From contig NZ_AEPF01000058.1 in NCBI RefSeq assembly GCF_000193735.1, positions 113,726 to 177,725 of the forward strand: a DNA stretch of 64,000 nucleotides. Reading direction: 5' to 3'. Each line of letters begins with the position of its first letter. Position 1 is the first letter of the stretch. Positions 1 to 8,373 of the stretch are shown piece after piece. Made by a program: the position numbers and the translations under genes. Source of the stretch: Neisseria sicca 4320. Its GTDB lineage: Bacteria > Pseudomonadota > Gammaproteobacteria > Burkholderiales > Neisseriaceae. The notes beneath the pieces were generated by a model. The model was not told the DNA's origin and did not search any database. It was given only the letters and a program-made list of their open reading frames with translations.

Positions 1-1
1 T

Positions 2-1333
2 GACCAAGGCAGCACCTGCGTCTTTAATTCATGGTCTTTTTCAGACGGGACGACCGAAATCGTCGAATACGGCGGAACGCTTTATAAAAACTGGGATGCA
101 GCCAAAGGCAGCGGCGAAAATATCGGCACATTGTCCGCCGCCGGAGAAGTGTCTATCAGCGACCCTGCCATCAAATTCCAAAGCCTCAAGGTAACGGGCG
201 GGGTTGTCCGCTTGCCGCAGGTTAAGATTTTCTCCTATGCGGGGCGCACACCCGCCGCGCCGGTCAAGCCCGAAAGCTTTACCGTTTATACAGGCAGTGG
301 CGAAGTTGCGGGACGCAGCAATGCTGACGGCAATATCGAGGGTAAAATAACAGGTAAAATCGACTACGAAACAGGGTTTTACGAAATTAGCCGAACCGAA
401 GGATTTTATCCCGAAGAGCTGCGCTACAACGCCGTAACCCAAGACAATCTGCCCTTGGATTCGTCGATTATCGGTATCGACGCCGTGCGCCTGCCTGCCG
501 ACGGCCGCGTCCCCGTGTTCCGCAAGGGCGACATGATTGTGATTTCCAACCGCCTCAAGCAGGATTTGGGCAGCGCGTTTACCGCCGCCCAGAAAATCGC
601 GCTCAACCGACAAAACCTAGACCGCCTCTGCTTGGTCGACAGCAAGGGCAAACACGTCCTTGCCGAAAAATACACGGCAGACCTCAAAGCGGGCAGCATT
701 ACCTTCGGCGAGCCGTTGGACTTGTCTCAATACACCCTGCCGCTGACCGCCGTGTGCGCGTGGGAAGAGGAAAACCGCATTACGGGCGTCGATATTTCGG
801 GTCGTCTGAAACTACAATTTGCCATTTCGCGCGCCTACCCCAAGGCAGGGACTTACGTTTCGTCCGCCCTAATCGGCGGCGATTTGCTGGTACGCGCGAC
901 CGAGCCTTTCTCACAACAGGCATGGGACAACGTTTGGGCGGATTCGCGGCGCGGCGATCCGATTCTGGCAAAGGCCAACGTCAAGGACTACCCGATCAAA
1001 CTCGCCAGCAACGGCGCGATTACCGAGCGTTGGCTGATTAGATTCACCACCGCCAACCAGTTTGAGCTATACGGCGAGCAGCTGGGCTTGGTTGCCAAGA
1101 GCGATACCCTGACCGACCTCGCCCCCGCCAATCCTGCTACGGGTAAGCCGTACTTTACGATTAAATCGACAGCGTTCGGTGGCGGCTGGTCTGCTCAAAA
1201 CTGCATCCGTTTCAATACCTACGGCACGCCGCTTCCCGTGTGGATTTTACGCAGCGTCCAGCCCTCGCCCGACAGGCAGGAAGGGCGCGACGGCTTTACC
1301 GCCTGTTTGCGCGGGAATACGGTGGCTGAGTAG
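2..1333 (+). CDS. prophage structural protein, 5' end outside window
   Basis: The frame is open from base 2, with no stop, so the gene starts upstream; 443 residues are visible. I cannot name the family. The visible part is rich in beta-type sequence, ends in a short hydrophilic tail, and has no signal peptide or membrane segment. Its position upstream of the other late genes, in the same direction as a run of tail-like genes, a Com protein and a methylase, makes a virion/tail component the best guess. The gene is followed by an inverted DUS pair. Confident as a real gene; function inferred only from context. Confidence 0.75.
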   Translation, partial: DQGSTCVFNSWSFSDGTTEIVEYGGTLYKNWDAAKGSGENIGTLSAAGEVSISDPAIKFQSLKVTGGVVRLPQVKIFSYAGRTPAAPVKPESFTVYTGSGEVAGRSNADGNIEGKITGKIDYETGFYEISRTEGFYPEELRYNAVTQDNLPLDSSIIGIDAVRLPADGRVPVFRKGDMIVISNRLKQDLGSAFTAAQKIALNRQNLDRLCLVDSKGKHVLAEKYTADLKAGSITFGEPLDLSQYTLPLTAVCAWEEENRITGVDISGRLKLQFAISRAYPKAGTYVSSALIGGDLLVRATEPFSQQAWDNVWADSRRGDPILAKANVKDYPIKLASNGAITERWLIRFTTANQFELYGEQLGLVAKSDTLTDLAPANPATGKPYFTIKSTAFGGGWSAQNCIRFNTYGTPLPVWILRSVQPSPDRQEGRDGFTACLRGNTVAE

Positions 1334-1345
1334 AGGCGGATAAGC

Positions 1346-1390
1346 AAAAGGTCGTCTGAAACTTGGAATCATGGTTTCAGACGACCTTTT
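1346..1390 (+). terminator. inverted DUS-pair hairpin
   Basis: AAAAGGTCGTCTGAAA and its exact complement flank a 13-base loop, and the right arm ends in a T-run. It separates the first prophage gene from the lipoprotein gene and is probably a Rho-independent terminator. Confidence 0.75.
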
Positions 1391-1462
1391 ATACCGCTTG
1401 TTTATTTTTAATGCCGTTTAATTTAAAATGCTGTTGATATTTTTTTAAACGGAGTAATAAGA

Positions 1463-1999
1463 ATGAAAAAAATTATATTAATAGCTACGTTAACTGCGAT
1501 TGTGGCAAGCGGCTTGGCGGGCTGCGGGAAAAGTAAAGAAGAAATCGAACTGGAGCGCGAAAAGATTGCATTACAGCGAGAAAAGTTACAACAACTTCGA
1601 GAATCGAAACAAGATAGACCGATTGCTGCACCGCAGCCCGAAAAAATGGAGGTACAGACAAAAAAAGACGTTCAGCCAGAACCTGCACGGGAGAATGTAA
1701 CGGTCAATGTCAACCAGGCGGAGCAGCAGGTGGAAGTTAGACGGGTAAGTAAAGCTGTCATGATTTCAAACGCCAAAACATACTTTTCCGAGAGTGTGCT
1801 GCGAAGTGTCGAGGCGCGTTATAAGGACGGAGAAAGTATTTTGTGTGGAGAGGTACTTTGGGATAAAGCCAACTGGCGGCGGTTTGTACAAGTCAATTCA
1901 TACAATGACAAAGACGGCAAAATAATGACGCAAACCTATTTCGACAAAGATTATTCGCACGAATTTTCAGACACCATATGGCGAGAATATTGCCGCTGA
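1463..1999 (+). CDS. prophage-borne lipoprotein (probable moron)
   Basis: This 178-aa protein starts with a basic, hydrophobic signal peptide ending in lipobox LAGC with Cys21, so it should be a lipid-anchored envelope protein. Residues about 24-55 are highly charged (E/K/R/Q repeats) and look like a coiled coil, followed by a Pro/Gln/Lys linker. The C-terminal ~75 residues contain two Cys and look globular. A terminator precedes it and it is AT-richer than its neighbours, so it is likely an independent cargo gene rather than a virion part. Superinfection exclusion or surface modification is possible but unproven. I do not recognise a named family. Confidence 0.7.
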   Translation: MKKIILIATLTAIVASGLAGCGKSKEEIELEREKIALQREKLQQLRESKQDRPIAAPQPEKMEVQTKKDVQPEPARENVTVNVNQAEQQVEVRRVSKAVMISNAKTYFSESVLRSVEARYKDGESILCGEVLWDKANWRRFVQVNSYNDKDGKIMTQTYFDKDYSHEFSDTIWREYCR

Positions 2000-2076
2000 T
2001 ACAAGTATCCGACTGCAACCATGCCAAGCCCCGAAAATCGGGGCTTTTGCTTTAATAAGGCTTTATTTTTAAAGCA

Positions 2077-2092
2077 AAGGTCGTCTGAAATG
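2077..2092 (+). promoter_or_regulatory. DUS acting as ribosome-binding site and start context
   Basis: The bases AAGGTCGTCTGAA run directly into TG, so the last A of the uptake sequence is the first base of the ATG at 2090. The AAGG of the DUS sits 9 bases before the start and is the only purine-rich Shine-Dalgarno candidate. Confidence 0.6.
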
Positions 2093-2995
2093 TTTAATAC
2101 AGAAAGAGTACCAGTAAAGGTTTATCGTTGGGATGACGCAGGTGCGCCGCAGGTTATGCCTGTCGATGGCGCAGTAAAAACCATTTTAAAAGCTTGTTTG
2201 GTAACCGGTTATGGCGAAAACGAAAATCGAAAAGAGCCGCTGGGCTGGGAAATGCTACACGAAAACGGAAATGACGCATGTTTTCGCAGTATGTCTGAAA
2301 AATCTACCAAATGGGCTTTAGGAGTATACGGAGGTACTCAATATGGCGGCGCCGATGTGGTTGGTTTAAAAGACCCAATTTCTGCAAAAGCAGGGGCGGA
2401 AACTGTTAATAATAATACTAATAAATTCATGTATGCCCACTACAGAAGAGAAGATAATGAGCCATTAGAGTGGGTTGTAGTTGGGCATGCTAGGGCTTTT
2501 TGTTTGATTATAACTAATCCAAATTATGCCAATATTTGTGCCCATTTGTATTTTGGAGATTTCCCCAGTCTTGCAGTGGCTGATAATAATAATTGTGTTT
2601 TATCTTTTGTTACTAATCAAAAATATTTAGACAATGGGTCAAACAAAATTAGTTCCGTGGTTATGTCAGATTACAAAGGAGATGGCTTTGTCGAAGTCAA
2701 TCATGCAGTCAAGAGCGTGGAGAATGTAAGACAGGTAGTCGATTATCCAAACCCAGTCACTAATGGCTTTACTGCTGATGATATTTATTTGTTTGAATTA
2801 AACCAAAACAAAAAAATAATGCTGCGAGGATTGCAGGCGGGATTGCTGAGCACCTTTGAGAGAATGCCAAATAACGATGGTCTCAAATATAGGACTGTTT
2901 ACCGAAATTTAGATAATACCGGAGACAGTTGGATGTATTTCCGTGGATTTAACGAGCGGGGTTTTTTGGTCAACCTTACAGCATGGGAAATCTAA
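2090..2995 (+). CDS. prophage virion/tail-associated protein
   Basis: This 301-aa protein is placed to start at ATG 2090 (MFNTERVPVKVY), directly behind an AAGG motif within a DUS. A longer reading from 2021 has no better ribosome site. The N-terminal stretch with GAPQVMPVDGAVKTILKACL and a following GYG resembles the start of conserved structural proteins seen in tail modules of transposable siphophages; that resemblance is from memory. The central part is AT-rich and Asn-rich. It ends one base before the next gene, so the two are co-translated. Exact role unknown. Confidence 0.65.
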   Translation: MFNTERVPVKVYRWDDAGAPQVMPVDGAVKTILKACLVTGYGENENRKEPLGWEMLHENGNDACFRSMSEKSTKWALGVYGGTQYGGADVVGLKDPISAKAGAETVNNNTNKFMYAHYRREDNEPLEWVVVGHARAFCLIITNPNYANICAHLYFGDFPSLAVADNNNCVLSFVTNQKYLDNGSNKISSVVMSDYKGDGFVEVNHAVKSVENVRQVVDYPNPVTNGFTADDIYLFELNQNKKIMLRGLQAGLLSTFERMPNNDGLKYRTVYRNLDNTGDSWMYFRGFNERGFLVNLTAWEI

Positions 2996-3370
2996 ATGGC
3001 TGATTTGATTTTTAAAAGCCGCGCTGTAACTAAATTCGGCGTGCGTCGCTCAAAAATCGAAAACCATGCCGTCAAAAGCCGTGCCATCCGTTCTCCTCAT
3101 GTTAAATACGGCGGGCGCGGTTATATCGCCGGAGAGGCGGAGGGGATTGTTACCGTTGGTGGGCAACCTGCCTCAAGGCGCATCTACCTGTTCGCCCGCT
3201 CTAATATGGAGTGCATTGCCGATACTTGGAGTAAAGACGACGGCAGCTACCGCTTCGATCGGCTGAAGGAGGGCGAGGAGTATCTGATGGTGGCGACGGA
3301 TTATAAAAAGCAATACGAGCCGGTCTCCTATGATTTCATCAAGCCCTTTGTCGATACTGACGGCGGATAA
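2996..3370 (+). CDS. prophage protein with carboxypeptidase-regulatory-like (Ig-like) domain
   Basis: The protein has 124 aa. Residues about 45-115 read as a small beta-sandwich of the carboxypeptidase-regulatory type: a G-x-V repeat, then RRIYLFAR, then DDGSYRFDRLKEGEEYLMVA. Such domains decorate phage tails and tips. It abuts the previous gene without a gap, and its TAA stop overlaps the AAGG of a DUS that serves the next gene. Likely a minor virion protein. Confidence 0.65.
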   Translation: MADLIFKSRAVTKFGVRRSKIENHAVKSRAIRSPHVKYGGRGYIAGEAEGIVTVGGQPASRRIYLFARSNMECIADTWSKDDGSYRFDRLKEGEEYLMVATDYKKQYEPVSYDFIKPFVDTDGG

Positions 3371-3384
3371 GGTCGTCTGAAATG
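3369..3384 (+). promoter_or_regulatory. DUS acting as ribosome-binding site
   Basis: AAGGTCGTCTGAA lies directly before ATG 3382. The AAGG is 9 bases from the start and no other Shine-Dalgarno is present. This is the same arrangement as at 2077-2092. Confidence 0.6.
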
Positions 3385-5262
3385 TCTGACGATAAATCCA
3401 AAACCTATACCGATTCCGCGCGGATTCCGCTGCCTTTCGGGGCGTTGATTGCGGAACGTAAGCCGTCAAACCGATTGCCGATACCGTTTACCCGACTGCT
3501 GCGCCATATTGCGGCAGGCGGGGAGGTTGCGCCGATTGAGCCGCCAAAGCCCAAACCGCCCGAACCTTACGCGCCGCCTTCAGGCTATGCCGCTGTATCG
3601 GGTGAGTGGGGGTTTGTTTTACATGAGGCGGGGACGGGGTCGGCTTGTTTGGCCGGTGGTTTCGCGGGCGGTAGCGCGGCGGTCGGAATGTCGGGCGTGT
3701 CGGTTGAGGCTGTTGACGTTGCCCATTGTTTTCAGACGACCTTTGAGGGGATGACCGCGCTTGAAGGTCGTCTGAAATCGCTGTCTGAGCCGTCGTTTGC
3801 GGTTTCGGTGTGTGCGGCAGGGGTTCAAAGCGCGATGGATGGGCTGGACGGCTGCTCCGGCGCGAACACGACAGGCAGCCTGTTTCTGACGGGCTGCGGC
3901 GGCGATGCGCAGGCGGCTCAGGCGGGCGAGCTATTGGAAACCCACGCGGAAAGTACGTTTTCAGACGACGCTTTGTTGGTTGGCTGCCTGCAATCGGACA
4001 TCCTTGAGGCAGCGGATTTGGCGCGTTGTTTCAGCCCTAAATCTTTGCCTGCGGTTACCGTCCCTTGCGAATACTACGAGATTCCGGTCGAGCCGGAACC
4101 CGTCCCCGAAACCTACGTCTGCGGCATCCGTCCTCCGTCCAACCGCCTTGCTTTGCGGTTTTACCGTAAAAAAATTGCGCACGACCCGCGCTATATCCCG
4201 CTGCCGTTCGCCTGTTTTGATACGGCAAAAACCCCTGTTTTAAACGGATACATTATGAAAAACACCGTCAAAGCCACGGCGGACGGGCAGCCGATTGAGT
4301 TGTTTTCCGCCTCGTTTACCGCCGATACGGGCGGCTACTGCTGGCAAGGCAGTCTGACCGTATCGCCCGAGGATTTCGCGAAAATCAATCCCGACGCACG
4401 CTCAAAGGGTGAGGAAGCGCAAATCAAGGTGCAAATCAATGCGGACACTTTTGTGATTCTTGCCGAGGATTACAGCGACAACCGCCGCTTCGGGCAAAAA
4501 AGCTATACGGTAACGGGCAGGAGCGTTACCGCCCGCTTGGGCGCGGACTACGCCCCAAAAGGCAGCGGCACATACCGCAACCCTATCTACGCCCAACAAA
4601 TCGCCACGGAGGTGTTGAGACCGACGGGGGTGGGCTTGGACGGATGGACGATGGCGGATTGGCTGATTCCTGCCGATGTGTACGCATTGACGGACAAAAC
4701 GCCTATGGCAGTATTGCAAGAGCTGGCGCAAGCGGCGGGCGGGTTTATTGAGAGCGACCGCGCCAAGCCAACCCTGAGATTTAAGCCGAAGTGGAAATCG
4801 GCAGCTTGGGAGGTGGCGCAGGCTGCGGCAGACGTGACCGTGCCTGCCAGCGTAATTTTCGGCATCAGCGGGCAGCGCAGCGTGTCCGAGCGGGCGAACG
4901 GGATTTATGTTTGGCCGAGCCATAACAAGGGCAAGGGCGCGGACGTGTACCGCAACGGCAGCAACCGCGAGCCGCGAGCCTCCGCGCTGACCCACGCGCT
5001 TTATACCGACCAGCCTGTTTTGCTTGCGGCAGGTATTGCCGCCTTGAGCGCGACGGGCGTCCACAAGCGCGAGACCGTGTCTTTGCCGGTATCGGATAAA
5101 TACGCCATCCCTATGGCGAATTTGGGCGAGATTTGGCAAATCAGCGAGCCGTCGGGCAATTGGCAGGGCGTGGTCGTGGGCGTATCGGTTGAGGTCAAAA
5201 TCGAAAACGACGCGCCTGTCGTTACTCAAAATGTCAGCATCGACCGCTATTTGGACGAGTGA
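3382..5262 (+). CDS. large prophage tail/baseplate-type protein
   Basis: This 626-aa protein contains two similar blocks, each with an SNRLxxxFxR motif followed by a PLPF motif (residues about 25-35 and about 255-280). A Pro-rich linker (residues about 55-75) and a Cys/Gly/Ala-rich insertion follow the first. From about residue 290 on, the sequence fits a hub-like fold, with a VRPTGVGL-type region and an oligosaccharide-binding-like end. Such proteins are central tail-hub components in siphophages of transposable type. The coding sequence carries an inverted DUS pair at about 3729-3778. Assigned from context and length, not from a recognised family. Confidence 0.6.
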   Translation: MSDDKSKTYTDSARIPLPFGALIAERKPSNRLPIPFTRLLRHIAAGGEVAPIEPPKPKPPEPYAPPSGYAAVSGEWGFVLHEAGTGSACLAGGFAGGSAAVGMSGVSVEAVDVAHCFQTTFEGMTALEGRLKSLSEPSFAVSVCAAGVQSAMDGLDGCSGANTTGSLFLTGCGGDAQAAQAGELLETHAESTFSDDALLVGCLQSDILEAADLARCFSPKSLPAVTVPCEYYEIPVEPEPVPETYVCGIRPPSNRLALRFYRKKIAHDPRYIPLPFACFDTAKTPVLNGYIMKNTVKATADGQPIELFSASFTADTGGYCWQGSLTVSPEDFAKINPDARSKGEEAQIKVQINADTFVILAEDYSDNRRFGQKSYTVTGRSVTARLGADYAPKGSGTYRNPIYAQQIATEVLRPTGVGLDGWTMADWLIPADVYALTDKTPMAVLQELAQAAGGFIESDRAKPTLRFKPKWKSAAWEVAQAAADVTVPASVIFGISGQRSVSERANGIYVWPSHNKGKGADVYRNGSNREPRASALTHALYTDQPVLLAAGIAALSATGVHKRETVSLPVSDKYAIPMANLGEIWQISEPSGNWQGVVVGVSVEVKIENDAPVVTQNVSIDRYLDE

Positions 5263-5286
5263 TTAAAGCTACTTTAAAAATGCTTT

Positions 5287-5322
5287 AAAGGTCGTCTGAA
5301 AGCCATGTTCAGACGACCTTTT
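5287..5322 (+). terminator. inverted DUS-pair hairpin
   Basis: AAAGGTCGTCTGAA is followed after a short loop by TTCAGACGACCTTTT. It sits between the 626-aa tail gene and the next small gene. Confidence 0.7.
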
Positions 5323-5345
5323 ATCTATTTGTTGAGGGTAACAAA

Positions 5346-5576
5346 ATGACCAATCTGTATCAAAACCTGACGGCACTGCTCAATCGCGAACAGCGCGGCA
5401 TCGCCAAAATAACAGGCGATTTGGGCGGCGGCTCATGGGCGGCGCAAACGCAAAGCGGCGGGAATATCGTTTTGAGCGGTCAGGCTGCTTTGAATCAACG
5501 TGTTTTCTACGATGTACGCACCAACCGCATCATTAGCCAAGCCCCCGATGCCGCCGTTTTGGAGTTGGGCGTGTAG
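5346..5576 (+). CDS. small prophage tail-module protein
   Basis: This 76-aa protein has no Cys, signal peptide or membrane segment. The sequence has beta-hairpin-like Gly patterns (GDLGGGSW, SGGNIVLSG) and reads as a small tail accessory. A GAGGGTAAC ribosome site lies just before ATG 5346. The gene follows a DUS hairpin and precedes another small gene in the same direction. Family not recognised. Confidence 0.6.
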   Translation: MTNLYQNLTALLNREQRGIAKITGDLGGGSWAAQTQSGGNIVLSGQAALNQRVFYDVRTNRIISQAPDAAVLELGV

Positions 5577-5647
5577 TGTTGAGTGCAGGCTCGCCGCCTT
5601 GGTAGTGGGTGATGGGCTGAGATAATTTGTTTTATTTTGAGAGTGTT

Positions 5648-5986
5648 ATGAGTACGGATATTCTGCGTTTCAAACAGGGCGAAACCGTCGAAATCAGCGT
5701 GATTTTCGATGTTTTGGACGACTTGGGTATTTCTGCTCTGACCGGCGTTACCGCTGCCGCCGAACTTCGGCGCAAATATACTAAGGAGACGGTCGCCCGT
5801 TTTCAGACGACCCTTTACCCCGAAATCCGTTTGGTGCTGCTGCGTTTGGATGCTGATGTGTGCCGAAGTTTGGCGGAGGGGCATTACGTTTTCGATTTGC
5901 AATTCGTTCGCCGCTCTGACGGCTTGGTGCAATACAGCGGAGATATTCCGCTGGAGATTTTAAAGAGTACGAGCAATGTTGGGTAA
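5648..5986 (+). CDS. small prophage protein
   Basis: The protein has 112 aa from ATG 5648. It begins with a beta-rich FKQGETVEISVIF motif, then an acidic strand, and ends in QYSGDIPLEIL, suggesting a compact beta-sandwich such as those on phage tail tips. An inverse DUS (TTTCAGACGACC) is read in frame as FQTTL near residue 55. It overlaps the next gene by 11 bases, indicating translational coupling. No named family recognised. Confidence 0.6.
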   Translation: MSTDILRFKQGETVEISVIFDVLDDLGISALTGVTAAAELRRKYTKETVARFQTTLYPEIRLVLLRLDADVCRSLAEGHYVFDLQFVRRSDGLVQYSGDIPLEILKSTSNVG

Positions 5987-6182
5987 GTTTAGAGTTTTTA
6001 AGGGAAATTTGGAAAATGCCGCGCATCGGTACGATGACGACTTGTATCGGACGTGGTTGATCCAGCCCGAGAATCAAGGCAAATCATTTAAGGATTTCAC
6101 GCAATGGCTTGCCGACGTTAAAAGCGAGGATGCGGGCGAAGCCCCTGATTTCGTAGCAAGATTTATTTTGGCAATTTCATAA
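5976..6182 (+). CDS. small prophage protein
   Basis: The protein has 68 aa and starts inside the end of the preceding gene. It is Trp- and Asp-rich (TWLIQPE, DFTQWLADV), mostly helical in appearance, with no membrane segment. Its position between tail genes and a fibre-like gene suggests a tail or assembly role. Function unknown. Confidence 0.55.
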   Translation: MLGKFRVFKGNLENAAHRYDDDLYRTWLIQPENQGKSFKDFTQWLADVKSEDAGEAPDFVARFILAIS

Positions 6183-6198
6183 AAGGCAGGTAAAAAAA

Positions 6199-6705
6199 AT
6201 GACATTAAGACAACGTATAGACGCGCTGGTGGACGCTATTGGCACAAAATTCAAAGAGGTTATCGGTAAAATCGGCTCGACAGATATGCTGCAAACTACG
6301 GAGCGCGGGAGCGTGGTAGGTGCGGTAAACGAGTTGAAAATCCGTATTGACAACATCGGCAGCGGCAATAGCGGCGCGGCGATTGACGATACTGCACCTG
6401 CGGCTGATAAAGCTTATTCCAGTCAGAAGGTTGATTCGCTGATTGATGCGGCAAAAACGGCTGTCAAATCAGAGATTTTAGACGGCGCGGACGCGGCATA
6501 CGATACGCTGGCGGAAGTTGCAAAGTATATTGAGCAGGACAAAACCGGCGCGACCGCGCTTTCGGAAGCTGTTGCCAAACGCCTGCGTATCGATGAGGCA
6601 CAAGTTTTGACACAGGCGCAAAAAACCGCAGTAGAAACCACGCTCAATCTTGGCGATACTGATACCGACTTCGTGGCTAAATTTAATCAGGCGTTGCAGT
6701 CATGA
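6199..6705 (+). CDS. prophage tail-fibre-like protein
   Basis: This 168-aa protein has long Ala-rich heptad-like segments (SLIDAAKTAVKSEIL, AYDTLAEVAKYIEQD). The DTLAEVAKYIE motif, followed by a short repeat, is typical of trimeric tail-fibre shafts in phages. A purine-rich AGGTAAAAAAA site precedes ATG 6199. It overlaps the following gene as ATGA (stop 6703-6705, start 6702), so shaft and tip are probably made together. Confidence 0.65.
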   Translation: MTLRQRIDALVDAIGTKFKEVIGKIGSTDMLQTTERGSVVGAVNELKIRIDNIGSGNSGAAIDDTAPAADKAYSSQKVDSLIDAAKTAVKSEILDGADAAYDTLAEVAKYIEQDKTGATALSEAVAKRLRIDEAQVLTQAQKTAVETTLNLGDTDTDFVAKFNQALQS

Positions 6706-7067
6706 CCTTGGTCGAGCGTTTTAAGCTGTTTGTCGATGCCGTTGCCGCCCAGTTTAAAGCGCAAGAGGCGGAAATCAATAGATTAAGATCTGCGCAGGGC
6801 GGCGGTAAAAAAGAGTATCGGGAGATGTATGTCCCGCGATCAGAAATTAAATTTTCAGAAGGAAATAACAACAACAAGTGGATTACCATTCCATTTGATG
6901 TTCCTTTTTCCGAGCGTCCGATGGTCAATGTTGTGCTGGATATACAAGACGTCACGCCAAGAAACTCTTATGTGGGTAATATCACGGCGGAAGGTTTCGA
7001 TATAGGCACAAACTATGCGCCGTCACTCAAGGGCGTGTGGTATCAGGCTTGGGTCGTTGATAAATAA
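6702..7067 (+). CDS. prophage tail-fibre tip / receptor-binding candidate
   Basis: This 121-aa protein begins with an amphipathic helix (residues 1-30) that parallels the start of the preceding fibre protein (MTLxxRxxxxVDAxxxxFK). It continues as a beta-rich domain ending in SLKGVWYQAWVVDK. Its position as the last tail gene, coupled by an ATGA overlap, fits a distal fibre or receptor-binding domain of an H-type carbohydrate-recognition fold. The central part is AT-richer than the flanks, as is common in variable tips. Confidence 0.6.
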   Translation: MTLVERFKLFVDAVAAQFKAQEAEINRLRSAQGGGKKEYREMYVPRSEIKFSEGNNNNKWITIPFDVPFSERPMVNVVLDIQDVTPRNSYVGNITAEGFDIGTNYAPSLKGVWYQAWVVDK

Positions 7068-7253
7068 GCAGAAAAAAGGTCGTCTGAATACTGGCGACCT
7101 CAATAGGGAGATTGAAAAAATAAAGTGGGACGGCGACGTAGCAGTGCAGCAACACCGCTACGCCAGCCAAGCAGAGCGCACCTGCATTGACTTCTAAGGC
7201 CGCCTTAGTCTCGCGAGACCGAGGCATTCTATCTGATACAGGAGTGGATGCAA
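7068..7253 (+). other. short non-coding gap with gene remnant in prophage
   Basis: It holds one DUS (7078-7089) and about 30 codons without a good start, open to a stop at about 7195 and reading KWDGDVAVQQHRYASQAERT. This looks like the tail end of a lost gene. A CTCGCGAG palindrome lies at about 7211. I see no intact gene. Confidence 0.4.
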
Positions 7254-7367
7254 ATGCAAATTTATCGGGAGTTACGCTGCAAATTCTGCGGCAAATTGCT
7301 GGCAAAAGGCAGCGGTTTCGTGCAAATAAAATGCACACGCTGCAAAAATATTAATTCTTTCAGTTGA
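7254..7367 (+). CDS. com: Com-like zinc-finger translational regulator
   Basis: This 37-aa peptide has two Cys pairs (CKFC and CTRC) spaced as a single zinc finger and the typical KCxxCxKLLAKG pattern of phage Mu Com. In Mu, Com binds the mom mRNA and opens its start site for translation. Here the next gene is a DNA adenine methylase, so Com probably controls that modification gene. AGGAG at 7240-7244 is 9 bases from ATG 7254; an in-frame ATG at 7248 is too close to it. The gene is too short for routine ORF calling. Confidence 0.85.
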   Translation: MQIYRELRCKFCGKLLAKGSGFVQIKCTRCKNINSFS

Positions 7368-7445
7368 TTATAAAATCGAAGAATGCCGTTGAGCATCATA
7401 TTAATCTGATTCAGAGCGTCGTCGAATGCCGATTTAGGAGTATAT

Positions 7446-8226
7446 ATGATGCAAAAACCGCAACAATCTTTACCCATCATCCCTTGGATGGGCGGGAAGC
7501 GACGGCTGGCAAAACACTTGTTGCCTATGTTTCCTGAGCATTCCTGCTATGTCGAGCTGTTTTCAGGCGGCGCGGCATTGTTCTTTCTTCGGGAAACACC
7601 CGCCAAAGTGGAAGTTTTAAACGATATCAACGGACAACTCGTCAACCTATACCGCGTGGTACAGCACCATTTTGACGAGTTTGTCAGACAATTCGAGTGG
7701 ACGTTAACCAGCCGCGAGACCTTTGCCAACCTGCAAAACACCCCGCCTGACTGTTTGACCGACATTCAACGGGCTGCCCGGTTCTTCTACCTTCAACACA
7801 ACGCCTTCGGCGGCAAGACCGTCCATCAACATTTTGGTACGGCTACCACGTCAAAAGCGTGGGATGCGTCGCAAATCGAAGCTAAATTAAAGGCTGCTAA
7901 AGACCGTTTAAAAAGGTGTTTATATAGAGCATGAGTCGTGGGAGCGTTGTTTCAAACGATATGACCGCGAACACACTTTCTTTTACGCTGATCCACCATA
8001 TTGGCAGACAGCGGGCTATGATAGTGCTTTTGATTGGTCTCAATATGAGCTGCTGGCAAAGGTAATGTTGGAAAGCAAAGGCAAGGTCATGTTATCCATC
8101 AATGACCACCCAGATATACGGGCTTTGTTTAAAGACTTCCGTATTACTCAACTGGAGCTGGCTTATACCGTAGGCAGGGATAAGACACGCAAAACAAGCG
8201 GCGAATTGGTTATTTGCAACTGGTAA
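7446..8226 (+). pseudogene. prophage D12-class DNA adenine methylase, frameshifted
   Basis: The first frame (from 7446) encodes the N-terminal half with GGKRRLAKHLL and VELFSGGAALF (SAM-binding motif I) and stops at 7934. The second frame carries YIEHESWERC and the catalytic ADPPYW, then runs to a TAA at 8224. Dropping one A from the A5 run at 7910-7914 joins them as RLKGVYIEH, the expected family sequence, so this is a single-base insertion. Intact, it would be an N6-adenine methylase that protects phage DNA. It may be inactive, or restored by slippage at the run. Com lies just upstream. Confidence 0.85.
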
Positions 8227-8256
8227 AACAAAAGCGACGGGAGCGTCGCTTTTGTT
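8227..8256 (+). terminator. Rho-independent terminator after methylase
   Basis: A perfect 13-bp stem (AACAAAAGCGACG / CGTCGCTTTTGTT) around a GGAG loop starts right after the TAA at 8224-8226. It closes the prophage late transcript. Confidence 0.85.
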
Positions 8257-8276
8257 ATCTTCTGCCATCCGATATA

Positions 8277-8358
8277 GTGCAAAAGCTGCCGTAACTTTTA
8301 AAACGTATCGAGTGCAAAAGTTGATGTAACAAAGTGCAAAAGGCGGCGGCGGCTTACA
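8277..8358 (+). mobile_element. Mu-like prophage right end with repeated transposase-site motif
   Basis: The motif GTGCAAAAG occurs at 8277, 8312 and 8334, in one orientation, spaced 35 and 22 bp. The first two copies are followed by a T-G-x-x-G-T-A-A-C context. Mu right ends carry R1-R3 transposase sites with a 22-bp outer spacing, so this is probably the prophage terminus. The exact end is uncertain; a terminal CA occurs at 8357-8358. The ettA stop codon is about 16 bp further. Confidence 0.6.
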
Positions 8359-8373
8359 TTTCTTATTTTCCTA

